Source of the DNA: an uncultured bacterium
GTDB taxonomy: Bacteria; Verrucomicrobiota; Lentisphaeria; Victivallales; Victivallaceae
Direction of reading: 5' to 3'
Assembly: GCA_949297015.1 (NCBI GenBank)
Contig: CASFRF010000072.1
Coordinates: 1-61,586, forward strand
DNA: 61,586 nucleotides
Shown: one piece after another, positions 34,388 through 42,454 of the stretch
How positions within the stretch are numbered: the first letter of the stretch is position 1
How the letters are laid out: every line of letters starts with the position of its first letter
The notes under the pieces: model-generated
The model's input: only the letters and a program-made list of their open reading frames with translations
Told to the model about the DNA's origin: nothing
Database searches by the model: none
Position numbers and translations under genes: made by a program

Positions 34388-34421
34388 AAAAATGGGCCAC
34401 AACGCTTACGCCGTGACCCAT
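34388..34421 (-). terminator. Terminator-like hairpin between acpP and fabF
   Basis: A 9-bp stem (34421-34413 with 34400-34392, one G-U) is followed on the minus strand by T bases (34392-34388). It lies 28 bases upstream of the fabF ATG. A second hairpin (9 bp, one G-U) is near 34446-34470. They could cut most acpP transcripts before fabF. Confidence 0.65.
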
Positions 34422-34536
34422 TCCCGCCGAATTTTCACCGCGCCCGGCGCGGAGACCGGAGTCCCCGCGCCCGATTGACGGCACCGTTCGGCCAGCGCAA
34501 TTTCAAAATTCAACTGCAGCCTGCGCCGCGGCGGGG

Positions 34537-34776
34537 TTATTCCTTGCTCTTTTCGCTGATGTACTTAATCGCCTCGCCGACGGTGGTCAGCTTCTCGGCG
34601 TCCTCGTCCGGAATATCAGCGCCGAACTCCTCTTCCAGCGCCATCACCAGCTCGACCTGATCCAGCGAATCGGCGCCGAGGTCCTCGATGAATTTCGCGT
34701 CGTCGGTCACCTGATCCTCGGAGACGCTCAACTGCTCGACCACGATCTTCTTCACTTTTTCAGCAACGTCAGACAT
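34537..34776 (-). CDS. acpP: Acyl carrier protein
   Basis: 79 residues, highly acidic. Carries growing acyl chains on phosphopantetheine attached to Ser37 in [19 protein letters not shown]. The gene has an A/T-rich upstream region on the minus strand and precedes fabF, a common order; fabD, fabG and fabH are not in the window. Confidence 0.97.
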   Translation of the reverse strand: MSDVAEKVKKIVVEQLSVSEDQVTDDAKFIEDLGADSLDQVELVMALEEEFGADIPDEDAEKLTTVGEAIKYISEKSKE

Positions 34777-34852
34777 CTTGGATGATCCTTTTTTTTGCTT
34801 GCTTTTGGTTTTACCATTCCAACCGGATTTTCATCAAATCACATGCTATTGC

Positions 34853-34879
34853 CCTATAAAATGCACCCGGTTCCGTCAA
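34853..34879 (-). promoter_or_regulatory. Candidate acpP promoter
   Basis: Minus strand TTGACG (34879-34874) and TATAGG (34858-34853) are 15 bases apart; TTTGAC shifts the spacer to 16. The fit is only fair. Confidence 0.35.
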
Positions 34880-34979
34880 AAGTCAAATTTGTTTTGCAAT
34901 TTTATCCGCTTTTTTTACATCTCACCCCCGTCCGCCCCCGCTTTTTCACAAAAAAAGCCGAAAAAAGCGCACCGCGGGG

Positions 34980-35008
34980 ATGACAGAAGCGCTCCGGTGT
35001 AGTATAGT
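34980..35008 (+). promoter_or_regulatory. Promoter for degT-msbA-like genes
   Basis: ATGACA (34980-34985), 17-base spacer, TATAGT (35003-35008). Start near 35015 leaves a leader of about 77 bases that folds into a strong hairpin. Confidence 0.65.
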
Positions 35009-35091
35009 ATTTAAAAGTTTCGCAACCGGCAACAGCTCCGGCCCGGAATCACGGTTCCGGGGCCGGGCCAACCAGTTTGAGGAGAAAAATC

Positions 35092-36210
35092 ATGTCCGTA
35101 CCCCTGCTCGACCTGACCGCCCAATACCGGGCCTTGAAACCGCAGATGATGAAGGAGATCGAGGAGATCTGCGACTCCCAGCGCTTCATTCTCGGTCCCA
35201 AAGTCGAAAAGTTTGAAGCCGAAGCCGCCGCCTACTGCCGGGTCCCCGGCGCCTGCGGCGTCACCTCCGGCTCCGACGCACTGATCATCTCGCTGATGGC
35301 TGAGAACATCGGCCCCGGTGACGAGGTGATCACCACCACTTTCACCTTCTTCGCCACCGTCGGCGCCATCGTCCGGGTCGGCGCCACCCCGGTCTTCGCC
35401 GACATCGACCCGGTCACCTTCAATCTCGACCCGGCCGACTTCGAGGCCAAAATCACCCCCCGCACCCGGGCGGTGATCCCGGTTCACCTCTTCGGCCAGT
35501 GCGCCGACATGGGCCGGATTCTGGAGATCGCCCGAAAGCATCGGCTGCTGGTGATCGAGGACGCCTGCCAGGCCATCGGCGCCGAATACGACGGTCGGCG
35601 CGCCGGCTCCATGGGCGACTACGGCGCCTTCAGTTTCTTCCCCAGCAAGAACCTCGGCTGCTTCGGCGACGGCGGGTTGGTCACGGTCCGCGACGCCGCC
35701 CGGCTGCCCAAACTCAAAAATCTGCGCAACCACGGCCAGAGCGGCACCTACGTTCACGACTACGTCGGCGGCAACTTCCGGCTCGACGCCCTGCAGGCGG
35801 CGGTGCTGTCGATCAAGCTGCCCTTCCTCGACGAGTGGAGCAGCCGCCGCCAGCACAACGCCGCCGAATACGAACAGTTGTTCCGCGACGCCGGATTGCT
35901 CGACACCATCACCCTGCCGGGCTTGGCCCCCTACCCGGTGCGCCACATCTACAACCAGTACTCCATTCTGGTCCCCGGCGGTCGGCGCGACGAGCTCAAG
36001 GCCCACCTGGCCGAACGGGGGATCGGCTGCGCCATCTACTACCCGATTCCGCTGCACCTGCAGAAGTGCTTCGCCGGACTCGGCGGCAAACCCGGCGACT
36101 GCCCGGTGGCCGAACGCGTCTCCGGAGAGATTCTGGCGCTGCCGATCTACCCGGAATCCACCACCGAACAGCGCGCCGAGGTGGTCCGGGCGATCCGGGA
36201 GTTCTTCTGA
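35092..36210 (+). CDS. DegT/DnrJ/EryC1-family PLP aminotransferase
   Basis: 372 residues from ATG 35092 (GAGGAGAAA upstream). Class V-like sugar aminotransferase that transfers an amino group from glutamate to a nucleotide-linked keto sugar. Signatures: VPLLDLTAQYRALKP at the start, VTSGSDALIISLMAE, IEDACQAIGAEYDG, and SFFPSKNLGCFGDGG with the PLP-binding lysine. The resulting amino sugar probably enters lipopolysaccharide or capsule, consistent with the exporter gene three bases downstream, but the sugar is unknown. Confidence 0.92.
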   Translation: MSVPLLDLTAQYRALKPQMMKEIEEICDSQRFILGPKVEKFEAEAAAYCRVPGACGVTSGSDALIISLMAENIGPGDEVITTTFTFFATVGAIVRVGATPVFADIDPVTFNLDPADFEAKITPRTRAVIPVHLFGQCADMGRILEIARKHRLLVIEDACQAIGAEYDGRRAGSMGDYGAFSFFPSKNLGCFGDGGLVTVRDAARLPKLKNLRNHGQSGTYVHDYVGGNFRLDALQAAVLSIKLPFLDEWSSRRQHNAAEYEQLFRDAGLLDTITLPGLAPYPVRHIYNQYSILVPGGRRDELKAHLAERGIGCAIYYPIPLHLQKCFAGLGGKPGDCPVAERVSGEILALPIYPESTTEQRAEVVRAIREFF

Positions 36211-36213
36211 TCG

Positions 36214-38202
36214 ATGGGGCACCACGCCGAAATTTCGGGTGAGTTCAAGCCCCAGAGCTATCTCCGGCTGATCCGGTACGCCCGGCCCTACTGGTTCCGG
36301 CTGACCATCGGCATCGTGGCCGGACTGCTGGTCGGCAGCTCGCTCCTGGTCAGTCTGCTGCTGATTCCGCGGCTGGTCGGCGTGGTCGATCAGCCGCAGC
36401 CGGTGGCGCCGGGCGTCGTGACCCCGGCGGCACCGGAGGCGGAGGAGGAGGCGGGGTTGCCCGACGATCCCCAGCTGATCGCCATGCTTCAGCGCGGACG
36501 GGAGTACATTCAAAAATACCATCTTCCGGCCCGGCTGGAGGGGCGGACGCTCTATCTGGAGTGGCCGGTTCAAACCTCCTTTGAGCTGGTCCAGCCCGAC
36601 GGGCGGCTGGCCTGGCAGATCTTCGGCTTCTACATGGCGGCGTTCGTGCTGGCCTGGGTGCTGAAGAATCTGGCGACCTACATCAACCGCTACTTCACGC
36701 GCTGGGTCGGCAACAAGGTGGTGGCCGATCTGCGCAACGAGATTTTTGAAAAGCTGATGGGCCAGTCGATGCGCTTCTACGGCAACATGGATGTGGGCCA
36801 TCTGATCAGCCGCTGCACCAACGACACCTCGGCCATCGAGCAGTCGGTCTCGGAGACCATCGCCGACCTGACCAGCTGTCCGCTGCAGATTCTGGCCTGT
36901 CTGACCGCGATTCTGCTGGCCTGCCGGGAGTATCAGAACTACTCGCTGGTGATCATTCTGCTGCTGGGCGTGCCGCTGGTGGTGCTGCCGATCACCATTC
37001 TGGGCCGGAAGATCCGCAAGGTCTACCGCTCGACCTTCGCACGGATCGCCGACGTGATGTCCCGGATGCACGAGGTCTTCACCGGGATCCGGGTGGTCAA
37101 GGCCTATAATATGGAAGAGGAGGAGTACCGCCGGTTCCGGGTCATCAATCGCAAGTACTTCCGCGACGTGGTCCACGCCCTCAAGCTCCAGCTGCTGCTC
37201 TCGCCGCTGATGGAGGTGGTGGCGGTGGCTTCGACCCTGGTCTTTCTGCTCTACAGCTACAGTCAGGGTGTGACGCTGACCCAGCTGGCGGCGCTGCTGG
37301 CTCCGGCCTTCATGGCCTACCAGCCGATCAAGGACCTCTCCAAGGTGGTGACCTACCTCCAGCGCTCGATGGCGGCGGCCGACCGCTACTTCCAATTGAT
37401 CGACACCCATACCGAATTGCCGGAAAAACCCGACGCCGTGCCGCTGACCGGCTTTCACGACCGGATCGAGCTGCGCGACGTGAGTTTCTCCTACGCCGAG
37501 CGCAAGATTCTCGACGGCGTCTCCTTCACCATCGCCCGCGGGCAGATGGTGGCGGTGGTGGGCGAAACCGGCTCTGGCAAGAGCACCATCGCCAATTTGA
37601 TCGCCCGTTTCTACGACGTCGATTCCGGCGCCATTCTGATCGACGGGCGCGACGTGCGCGACTATCAGATCCGCTCGCTGCACGAGCAGATCGGGGTGGT
37701 GACCCAGGATGCGATTCTGTTCAACGACACCATCGCCGCCAACATCGCCTACGGCTGCGAGCACGCCACCCGCGAGGAGATCGAACAGGCGGCCCGGCTG
37801 GCCAACGCCGACCACTTCATCACCGACGGCCGCCACCCCGGCGGCTACGACGCCGAAGTGGGGGACAAGGGCTTTCTGCTCTCGGGCGGCGAGAAGCAGC
37901 GCATTTCGATCGCCCGGGCGATTCTGCGCAACCCGCCGATTCTGATTCTCGACGAGGCGACCAGCGCGCTGGACACGGTGACCGAAAAACTCGTGCAGGA
38001 GGCGTTGACCCGGGTGATGGCCAACCGCACGGTCTTCGCCATCGCCCACCGGCTCTCGACCATCCGTCACGCCGACTGCATCATCGTGCTCCAGAACGGC
38101 CGGATCGTCGAACAGGGCACGCACGAGCAGCTGCTGGCGCGCAACGGCAGCTACCGCCGCTTGTACGACACCCAGTATCAACAGGATTCGACTCCGGCCT
38201 GA
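36214..38202 (+). CDS. MsbA-like ABC exporter (fused membrane and ATPase domains)
   Basis: 662 residues. Type I exporter half-transporter: six membrane helices in residues ~25-395 and a nucleotide-binding domain in ~415-655 with Walker [16 protein letters not shown], signature [15 protein letters not shown] and Walker [14 protein letters not shown]. Likely flips lipid A-core or another lipid-linked glycan. Odd feature: the loop between helices 1 and 2 is about 75-80 residues long (~55-132) and contains [17 protein letters not shown], where MsbA has a short loop. Three bases separate it from the degT-type gene, so the two are probably cotranscribed. Confidence 0.9.
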   Translation: MGHHAEISGEFKPQSYLRLIRYARPYWFRLTIGIVAGLLVGSSLLVSLLLIPRLVGVVDQPQPVAPGVVTPAAPEAEEEAGLPDDPQLIAMLQRGREYIQKYHLPARLEGRTLYLEWPVQTSFELVQPDGRLAWQIFGFYMAAFVLAWVLKNLATYINRYFTRWVGNKVVADLRNEIFEKLMGQSMRFYGNMDVGHLISRCTNDTSAIEQSVSETIADLTSCPLQILACLTAILLACREYQNYSLVIILLLGVPLVVLPITILGRKIRKVYRSTFARIADVMSRMHEVFTGIRVVKAYNMEEEEYRRFRVINRKYFRDVVHALKLQLLLSPLMEVVAVASTLVFLLYSYSQGVTLTQLAALLAPAFMAYQPIKDLSKVVTYLQRSMAAADRYFQLIDTHTELPEKPDAVPLTGFHDRIELRDVSFSYAERKILDGVSFTIARGQMVAVVGETGSGKSTIANLIARFYDVDSGAILIDGRDVRDYQIRSLHEQIGVVTQDAILFNDTIAANIAYGCEHATREEIEQAARLANADHFITDGRHPGGYDAEVGDKGFLLSGGEKQRISIARAILRNPPILILDEATSALDTVTEKLVQEALTRVMANRTVFAIAHRLSTIRHADCIIVLQNGRIVEQGTHEQLLARNGSYRRLYDTQYQQDSTPA

Positions 38203-38239
38203 CGCCGGAGCGCACGTTTCAAATCAAGGAAGATCGATC

Positions 38240-39577
38240 ATGGACCAACAGAAAATCGAAGCTCTTGACTACCACGCCCGGGAACCCCACGGCAAGATCC
38301 GGGTGGAGTCGACCAAACCGTGTCTCACCGCGCCGGAACTTTCGCTGGCCTACACGCCGGGCGTGGCCCGGCCCTGTCTGGAGATCAAGGAGCATCCGGA
38401 GACGGTCTGGCAATACACCTGGCGCGGCAACGCCGTGGCGGTGGTCAGCGACGGCACGGCGGTGCTCGGGCTCGGCAACATCGGCCCCGAGGCCGGGATG
38501 CCGGTGATGGAGGGCAAGGCGGTGCTGTTCAAGCGCTTCGCCGGGATCGACGCGGTGCCGCTGTGCCTGGGCCGGGTGTTCGACGAGAGGGGCCGGACCG
38601 ACGCGGCCAAACTGATCGCCGCGGTGGAGACGCTGGAGCCGACCTTCGGCGGCATCAATCTGGAGGACATCGGCGCCCCGGCCTGCTTCGAGGTCGAACA
38701 GACGCTGAAGAAGACCATGAACATCCCGGTCTTCCACGACGATCAGCACGGCACGGCGATTATCAGTCTGGCGGCGATTCTCAACGCGCTCAAAGTGGTC
38801 GGCAAGAGGCTGGAGGAGTGCCGCTTCGTGGTGGCCGGGGCGGGCGCCGCCGGGATCAGCTGCAGCGAATTCTACATCCGGGCCGGAGCCCGGCGCGAAA
38901 ACTTCCTGATGTGCGACTCCAAGGGGGTGATTCACACCGGCCGGACCGACCTCAATCCGGAGAAGCGGCGCTTTGCCGCCGACACCGATCGGCGCACGCT
39001 GGCCGAGGCGCTGAAGGGGGCGGACGTGTTTCTGGGCCTTTCGGTCGGCAACAGCGTGACGCCGGAGATGGTCGCTTCGATGGCTCCCGGCGCAGTGATC
39101 TTCGCGATGGCCAATCCGACGCCGGAGATCTTCCCGGACGTGGCGATGGCGGCGGGCGCGGCGGTGGTCGGAACCGGGCGCAGCGACTTCCCGAATCAGA
39201 TCAACAACGTGCTCGGCTTCCCGGGGATTTTCCGCGGCGCGCTCGACACCCGCGCCACCGACATCAACGAGGAGATGAAACTGGCCGCCTCGCGGGCGCT
39301 GGCGGAACTCGCCTCGGAACCGGTGCCGCCGGAGGTGCGCGCGGAACTCGCGGTGGCCTATCCGGAGGATGCGGCCGCGGGCATGTTCGACGGCGGGAAT
39401 CCGCTGTCGCGGACCTATGTGAGTCCGAAACCGTTCGACACCCGGGTGGTGCCGCGGGTGGCCCGTTATGTGGCCGAGGCGGCAATGCAAACCGGCGTGG
39501 CCCGGAATCCGATCGCCGATCCGGCGGCCTACGAGCGCGAAGTCGCCGCCCGGATCCGGGCGCAGAATCAACGCTGA
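38240..39577 (+). CDS. NAD(P)-dependent malic enzyme
   Basis: 445 residues; oxidatively decarboxylates malate to pyruvate. The N-terminal malic domain has [17 protein letters not shown] and NGT-type [22 protein letters not shown], followed by [18 protein letters not shown] and the dinucleotide-binding [17 protein letters not shown]. It matches the short bacterial MaeB/SfcA-like group without the phosphotransacetylase extension of E. coli MaeB. Cofactor preference cannot be assigned by eye. AAGGAAGATC precedes the ATG. It is 12 bases upstream of the rhamnosidase gene. Confidence 0.94.
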   Translation: MDQQKIEALDYHAREPHGKIRVESTKPCLTAPELSLAYTPGVARPCLEIKEHPETVWQYTWRGNAVAVVSDGTAVLGLGNIGPEAGMPVMEGKAVLFKRFAGIDAVPLCLGRVFDERGRTDAAKLIAAVETLEPTFGGINLEDIGAPACFEVEQTLKKTMNIPVFHDDQHGTAIISLAAILNALKVVGKRLEECRFVVAGAGAAGISCSEFYIRAGARRENFLMCDSKGVIHTGRTDLNPEKRRFAADTDRRTLAEALKGADVFLGLSVGNSVTPEMVASMAPGAVIFAMANPTPEIFPDVAMAAGAAVVGTGRSDFPNQINNVLGFPGIFRGALDTRATDINEEMKLAASRALAELASEPVPPEVRAELAVAYPEDAAAGMFDGGNPLSRTYVSPKPFDTRVVPRVARYVAEAAMQTGVARNPIADPAAYEREVAARIRAQNQR

Positions 39578-39589
39578 CCGGAGGTTGTC

Positions 39590-42448
39590 ATGAAATTCGC
39601 AGCAGAGTGGATCTGGACCGATACCGAGAGCGTGAACGACTACAACGTTCTGGCGCTGTTCCGCCGGGAGTTTGAACTGGATGAAGCGACCCGGGCGGAG
39701 CTGCTGATCACCGCCGACAGCTGGTACCGGCTGCGGATCAACGATCAGTGGGTCAACGACGGTCCGGCGCGGGCCTATCCCGCGCACTACCGTTACGACC
39801 GGCTGGAGGTCGCCCCCTACCTGCGCAGCGGGCGCAACGTGCTGGAGATCGAAGTCCGCTACTTCGGCTGCGGCACCTTTCACGAAATTCCGGTCCGGGC
39901 CGGACTGCTGGCCCGGCTGGAGGCGGAGACGGTGACCGGGGAGCAGATCGCGATCAAGACCGACTCCGCTTGGCAGGCGGTCCGGCTCCATACGCTGCGC
40001 GCCGTCGCCCCCAAACAGTCGGTGCAGTTCCCGCCGTTTGAAATCTACGACGCCGCGGTGGGGCCGGAAAAATTCCGCTCGGCGGTCTCGCTCGGACCGG
40101 CCGGCGAGGGCCCGTTCGGCGAACTCCTGGAGCGCGACGTGCGGCTGCTGACGCGGCAGCCGTTCGCCGCCCGGCGGCTGGCCGCCGCCCGGGTGGTGGC
40201 GCCGGAGTTCCCGGTGGTCGGGCTCTATTTGAACCGCTGGTGCTTCCCCGGCACCAATCAGGTCAACAACTCCACCGTGCGCTGCTGGGCGCTGGGAATC
40301 AACCTGCGCAGTGCGGCGCCGCGCAAACTGCGACTGGTCTCCGACTATTTGCACTACACGCTGAACGGCGCACCGGGCGCGGGCAATCCGGGCCATGCGC
40401 TGGCACCGGGTCAGGCCGCCTTCGGCGAGCTGGAACTGCAGGCCGGAGACAACTTTTTCTTCGCCGTGCCCCGGGCCGCCGACGGCCACCGGGCGGATCA
40501 CTATCTGGGCTTCCCGGATGGACTCGAAGGCGTGGAGCTGCTCAATCCGGTGACCGGCAAACCGGGGATCGCCTTCCAGTTGGAGCCGGAGCTCACCCGC
40601 GAATTTCACGACGCCCCGGGAGCCCACGACGGCAGTGCGGAGCTCGCCGCCGCCGCGCTCGCCCGGGTCCGGGAGTGGCTGGAACAAATCCACAGCGCTG
40701 ACGATTTCGGGAAGCTCTCCGGCCGCCGACTCGATCTGAGTCCTGCCGAGCTCACCGGCTCGGAGGCGGCGGAGAACTTTGAATTCCGCCGTCCGCTCGA
40801 CACCAGCTGCGAACTGACCGACGGGCCGGCACTGCTCACCGACGGGCCGGAGTTCGCCACGCTGCAACCCGCAAGCGGCGGCGATCCGGAGCTGGTGATC
40901 GACCTCGGCGAGCAGAATTGCGGCTACTGGACGCTGGAGGTGACCGCGCCCGCGGGAACGGTGTTCGACCTCTTCGGAATCGAATACCTCACGCCGCAGG
41001 GGGAACCGCAGCCCACCGGCGAATACCACAACGGGTTGCGTTATCTGGCGCGCGAAGGGCACCAGCGCTTCGTCTCGCTCCAGCGGCGTTCCGGGCGCTA
41101 TTTGTTTCTGACCGTGCGCGGCCTGACCGGGCCGGTGAAAATCCACCAGCTGGGGCTGGTGGAATCGACCTATCCGGTGGAGGAGACCGGCGACTTCCAA
41201 TGCAGCGATCAGGGGCTGGCCAAGCTCTGGGAGATCTCGCGGCGCACGCTCAAGCTGTGCATGGAGGACACCTTCACCGACTGCCCGCTCTACGAGCAGA
41301 CCTTCTGGGTCGGAGACGCCCGCAACGAGGCGCTGTTCACCTACGAGACCTTCGGCGCCTACGACCTGGCGGCCCGCTGCCTGCGGCTGGCGGGGGAGTC
41401 GCTGGACTACACCGGACTGGTCGGCTGCCAGGTGCCCTCCGGCTGGGACGCGGTGCTCCCGGCCTGGAGTTTCCTCTGGGGCATTGCGGTCTACGAGTAT
41501 TACTTTGAAACCGGGGATCTGGCGCTGCTGCGCGAACTTCAACCCCGGGTCCGGCAGAATCTGGACTATGCGCTGGCGCATCGCGACCGGGCCACGGGCC
41601 TGTTCCGGCTCGACGCCTGGAATCTCTTCGAGTGGAGCGCCACCGATTCGCGTCCCGAGATCATGATCTACAACTCCATGCTGCTGGTCGGTGCCCTGAA
41701 CGCCGCCATCGCCGGCGGCACGGTGCTGGGCGAGGAGACCGCCGACTGGGAACGCGCCCGCGCGGAGCTGACCGCGGCGCTCGACCGGGTTTATGACCCC
41801 GGCCACGGGGCCTGGCCCGATTCGATCACCGACGGCGTGCCCTCGAAGGACTTCGCGGTCCACACCAGCATGCTGGCGGTGCTCTTCGGCCTGACCAACG
41901 CCGACAACCGCGAGGAGGTGATCCGCAACCTCGGTCCCGAACGGCCGGAGCTGATCCAGATCGGCTCCCCGTTCGCCAGCTTCTTCTTCTATCAGGCACT
42001 GGAGCGGTTGGGCGACAGCGCGCGGATTCTGAGCGCGCTGCGGCGCGACTACTTCCCGATGCTCGAACGGGGGGCGACCACCGTCTGGGAGGTGTTCGGC
42101 AGCTCGCCGGAGCGCGACGGCAGCGACTTCCCGACCCGCAGTCACTGTCACGCCTGGTCAGCCGCGCCGCTCTACTTCCTGCCTCGGCTGGTACTGGGCT
42201 TGACCATGCTCGAGCCGGGGGGCCGCCGGTTCGCGATCTCGCCGGTGATCGACGGTCTCGACTACGCCAGCGGCCGCCGCCCGACCGTTCACGGTCCGAT
42301 CGAAGTACGCTGGCGCAAGGCGGAGGGGAAACTGCGGATCGAAGTTTCCGCTCCCCCCGGAATCGAGCTGGAGTACCGCTTCCACCCCTCGCATCAGGGC
42401 TGGCAGATCGAGCTGTCGGGTTGCAACCGGATCGATTCCGGGCTATAG
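39590..42448 (+). CDS. GH78-like alpha-L-rhamnosidase
   Basis: 952 residues, no signal peptide, so cytoplasmic. N-terminal beta-sandwich domain (AEWIWTDTESVNDYNVLALFRREFEL), further carbohydrate-binding-like beta domains, and a C-terminal (alpha/alpha)6 barrel. The segment DTFTDCPLYEQTFWVGDARNE matches the region of GH78 enzymes that holds the catalytic acid, and FEWSATDS and SHCHAWSAAPLYFLPR are typical of the barrel. It probably removes terminal rhamnose from small imported glycosides, but the exact sugar is not proven. GGAGG lies six bases before the ATG. The last codons and stop form part of the ftsK promoter. Confidence 0.82.
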   Translation: MKFAAEWIWTDTESVNDYNVLALFRREFELDEATRAELLITADSWYRLRINDQWVNDGPARAYPAHYRYDRLEVAPYLRSGRNVLEIEVRYFGCGTFHEIPVRAGLLARLEAETVTGEQIAIKTDSAWQAVRLHTLRAVAPKQSVQFPPFEIYDAAVGPEKFRSAVSLGPAGEGPFGELLERDVRLLTRQPFAARRLAAARVVAPEFPVVGLYLNRWCFPGTNQVNNSTVRCWALGINLRSAAPRKLRLVSDYLHYTLNGAPGAGNPGHALAPGQAAFGELELQAGDNFFFAVPRAADGHRADHYLGFPDGLEGVELLNPVTGKPGIAFQLEPELTREFHDAPGAHDGSAELAAAALARVREWLEQIHSADDFGKLSGRRLDLSPAELTGSEAAENFEFRRPLDTSCELTDGPALLTDGPEFATLQPASGGDPELVIDLGEQNCGYWTLEVTAPAGTVFDLFGIEYLTPQGEPQPTGEYHNGLRYLAREGHQRFVSLQRRSGRYLFLTVRGLTGPVKIHQLGLVESTYPVEETGDFQCSDQGLAKLWEISRRTLKLCMEDTFTDCPLYEQTFWVGDARNEALFTYETFGAYDLAARCLRLAGESLDYTGLVGCQVPSGWDAVLPAWSFLWGIAVYEYYFETGDLALLRELQPRVRQNLDYALAHRDRATGLFRLDAWNLFEWSATDSRPEIMIYNSMLLVGALNAAIAGGTVLGEETADWERARAELTAALDRVYDPGHGAWPDSITDGVPSKDFAVHTSMLAVLFGLTNADNREEVIRNLGPERPELIQIGSPFASFFFYQALERLGDSARILSALRRDYFPMLERGATTVWEVFGSSPERDGSDFPTRSHCHAWSAAPLYFLPRLVLGLTMLEPGGRRFAISPVIDGLDYASGRRPTVHGPIEVRWRKAEGKLRIEVSAPPGIELEYRFHPSHQGWQIELSGCNRIDSGL

Positions 42449-42449
42449 T
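42421..42449 (+). promoter_or_regulatory. Leaderless promoter for ftsK
   Basis: TTGCAA (42421-42426), exactly 17 bases, TATAGT (42444-42449). Five bases separate it from the ftsK ATG (42455). The TAG stop codon of the rhamnosidase gene (42446-42448) lies inside the -10 box. Confidence 0.7.
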
Positions 42450-42454
42450 ACGTC

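Larger units (their letters stand above)
34777..35091. other. A/T-rich divergent intergenic region acpP / degT
   Basis: 315 bases without a gene, markedly A/T-richer than the surroundings. It holds the acpP promoter region (minus), several T-tracts, and the degT promoter (plus) near 34980-35008. The degT leader contains a strong hairpin (about 35039-35067; 11 bp with one bulged G). I see no small ORF or recognisable RNA here. Confidence 0.6.

Noticed and set aside
38219..42151. 1310-codon open frame on the minus strand
   Set aside because: Antisense to the malic enzyme and GH78 genes, no recognisable motif; third-position GC bias explains it.
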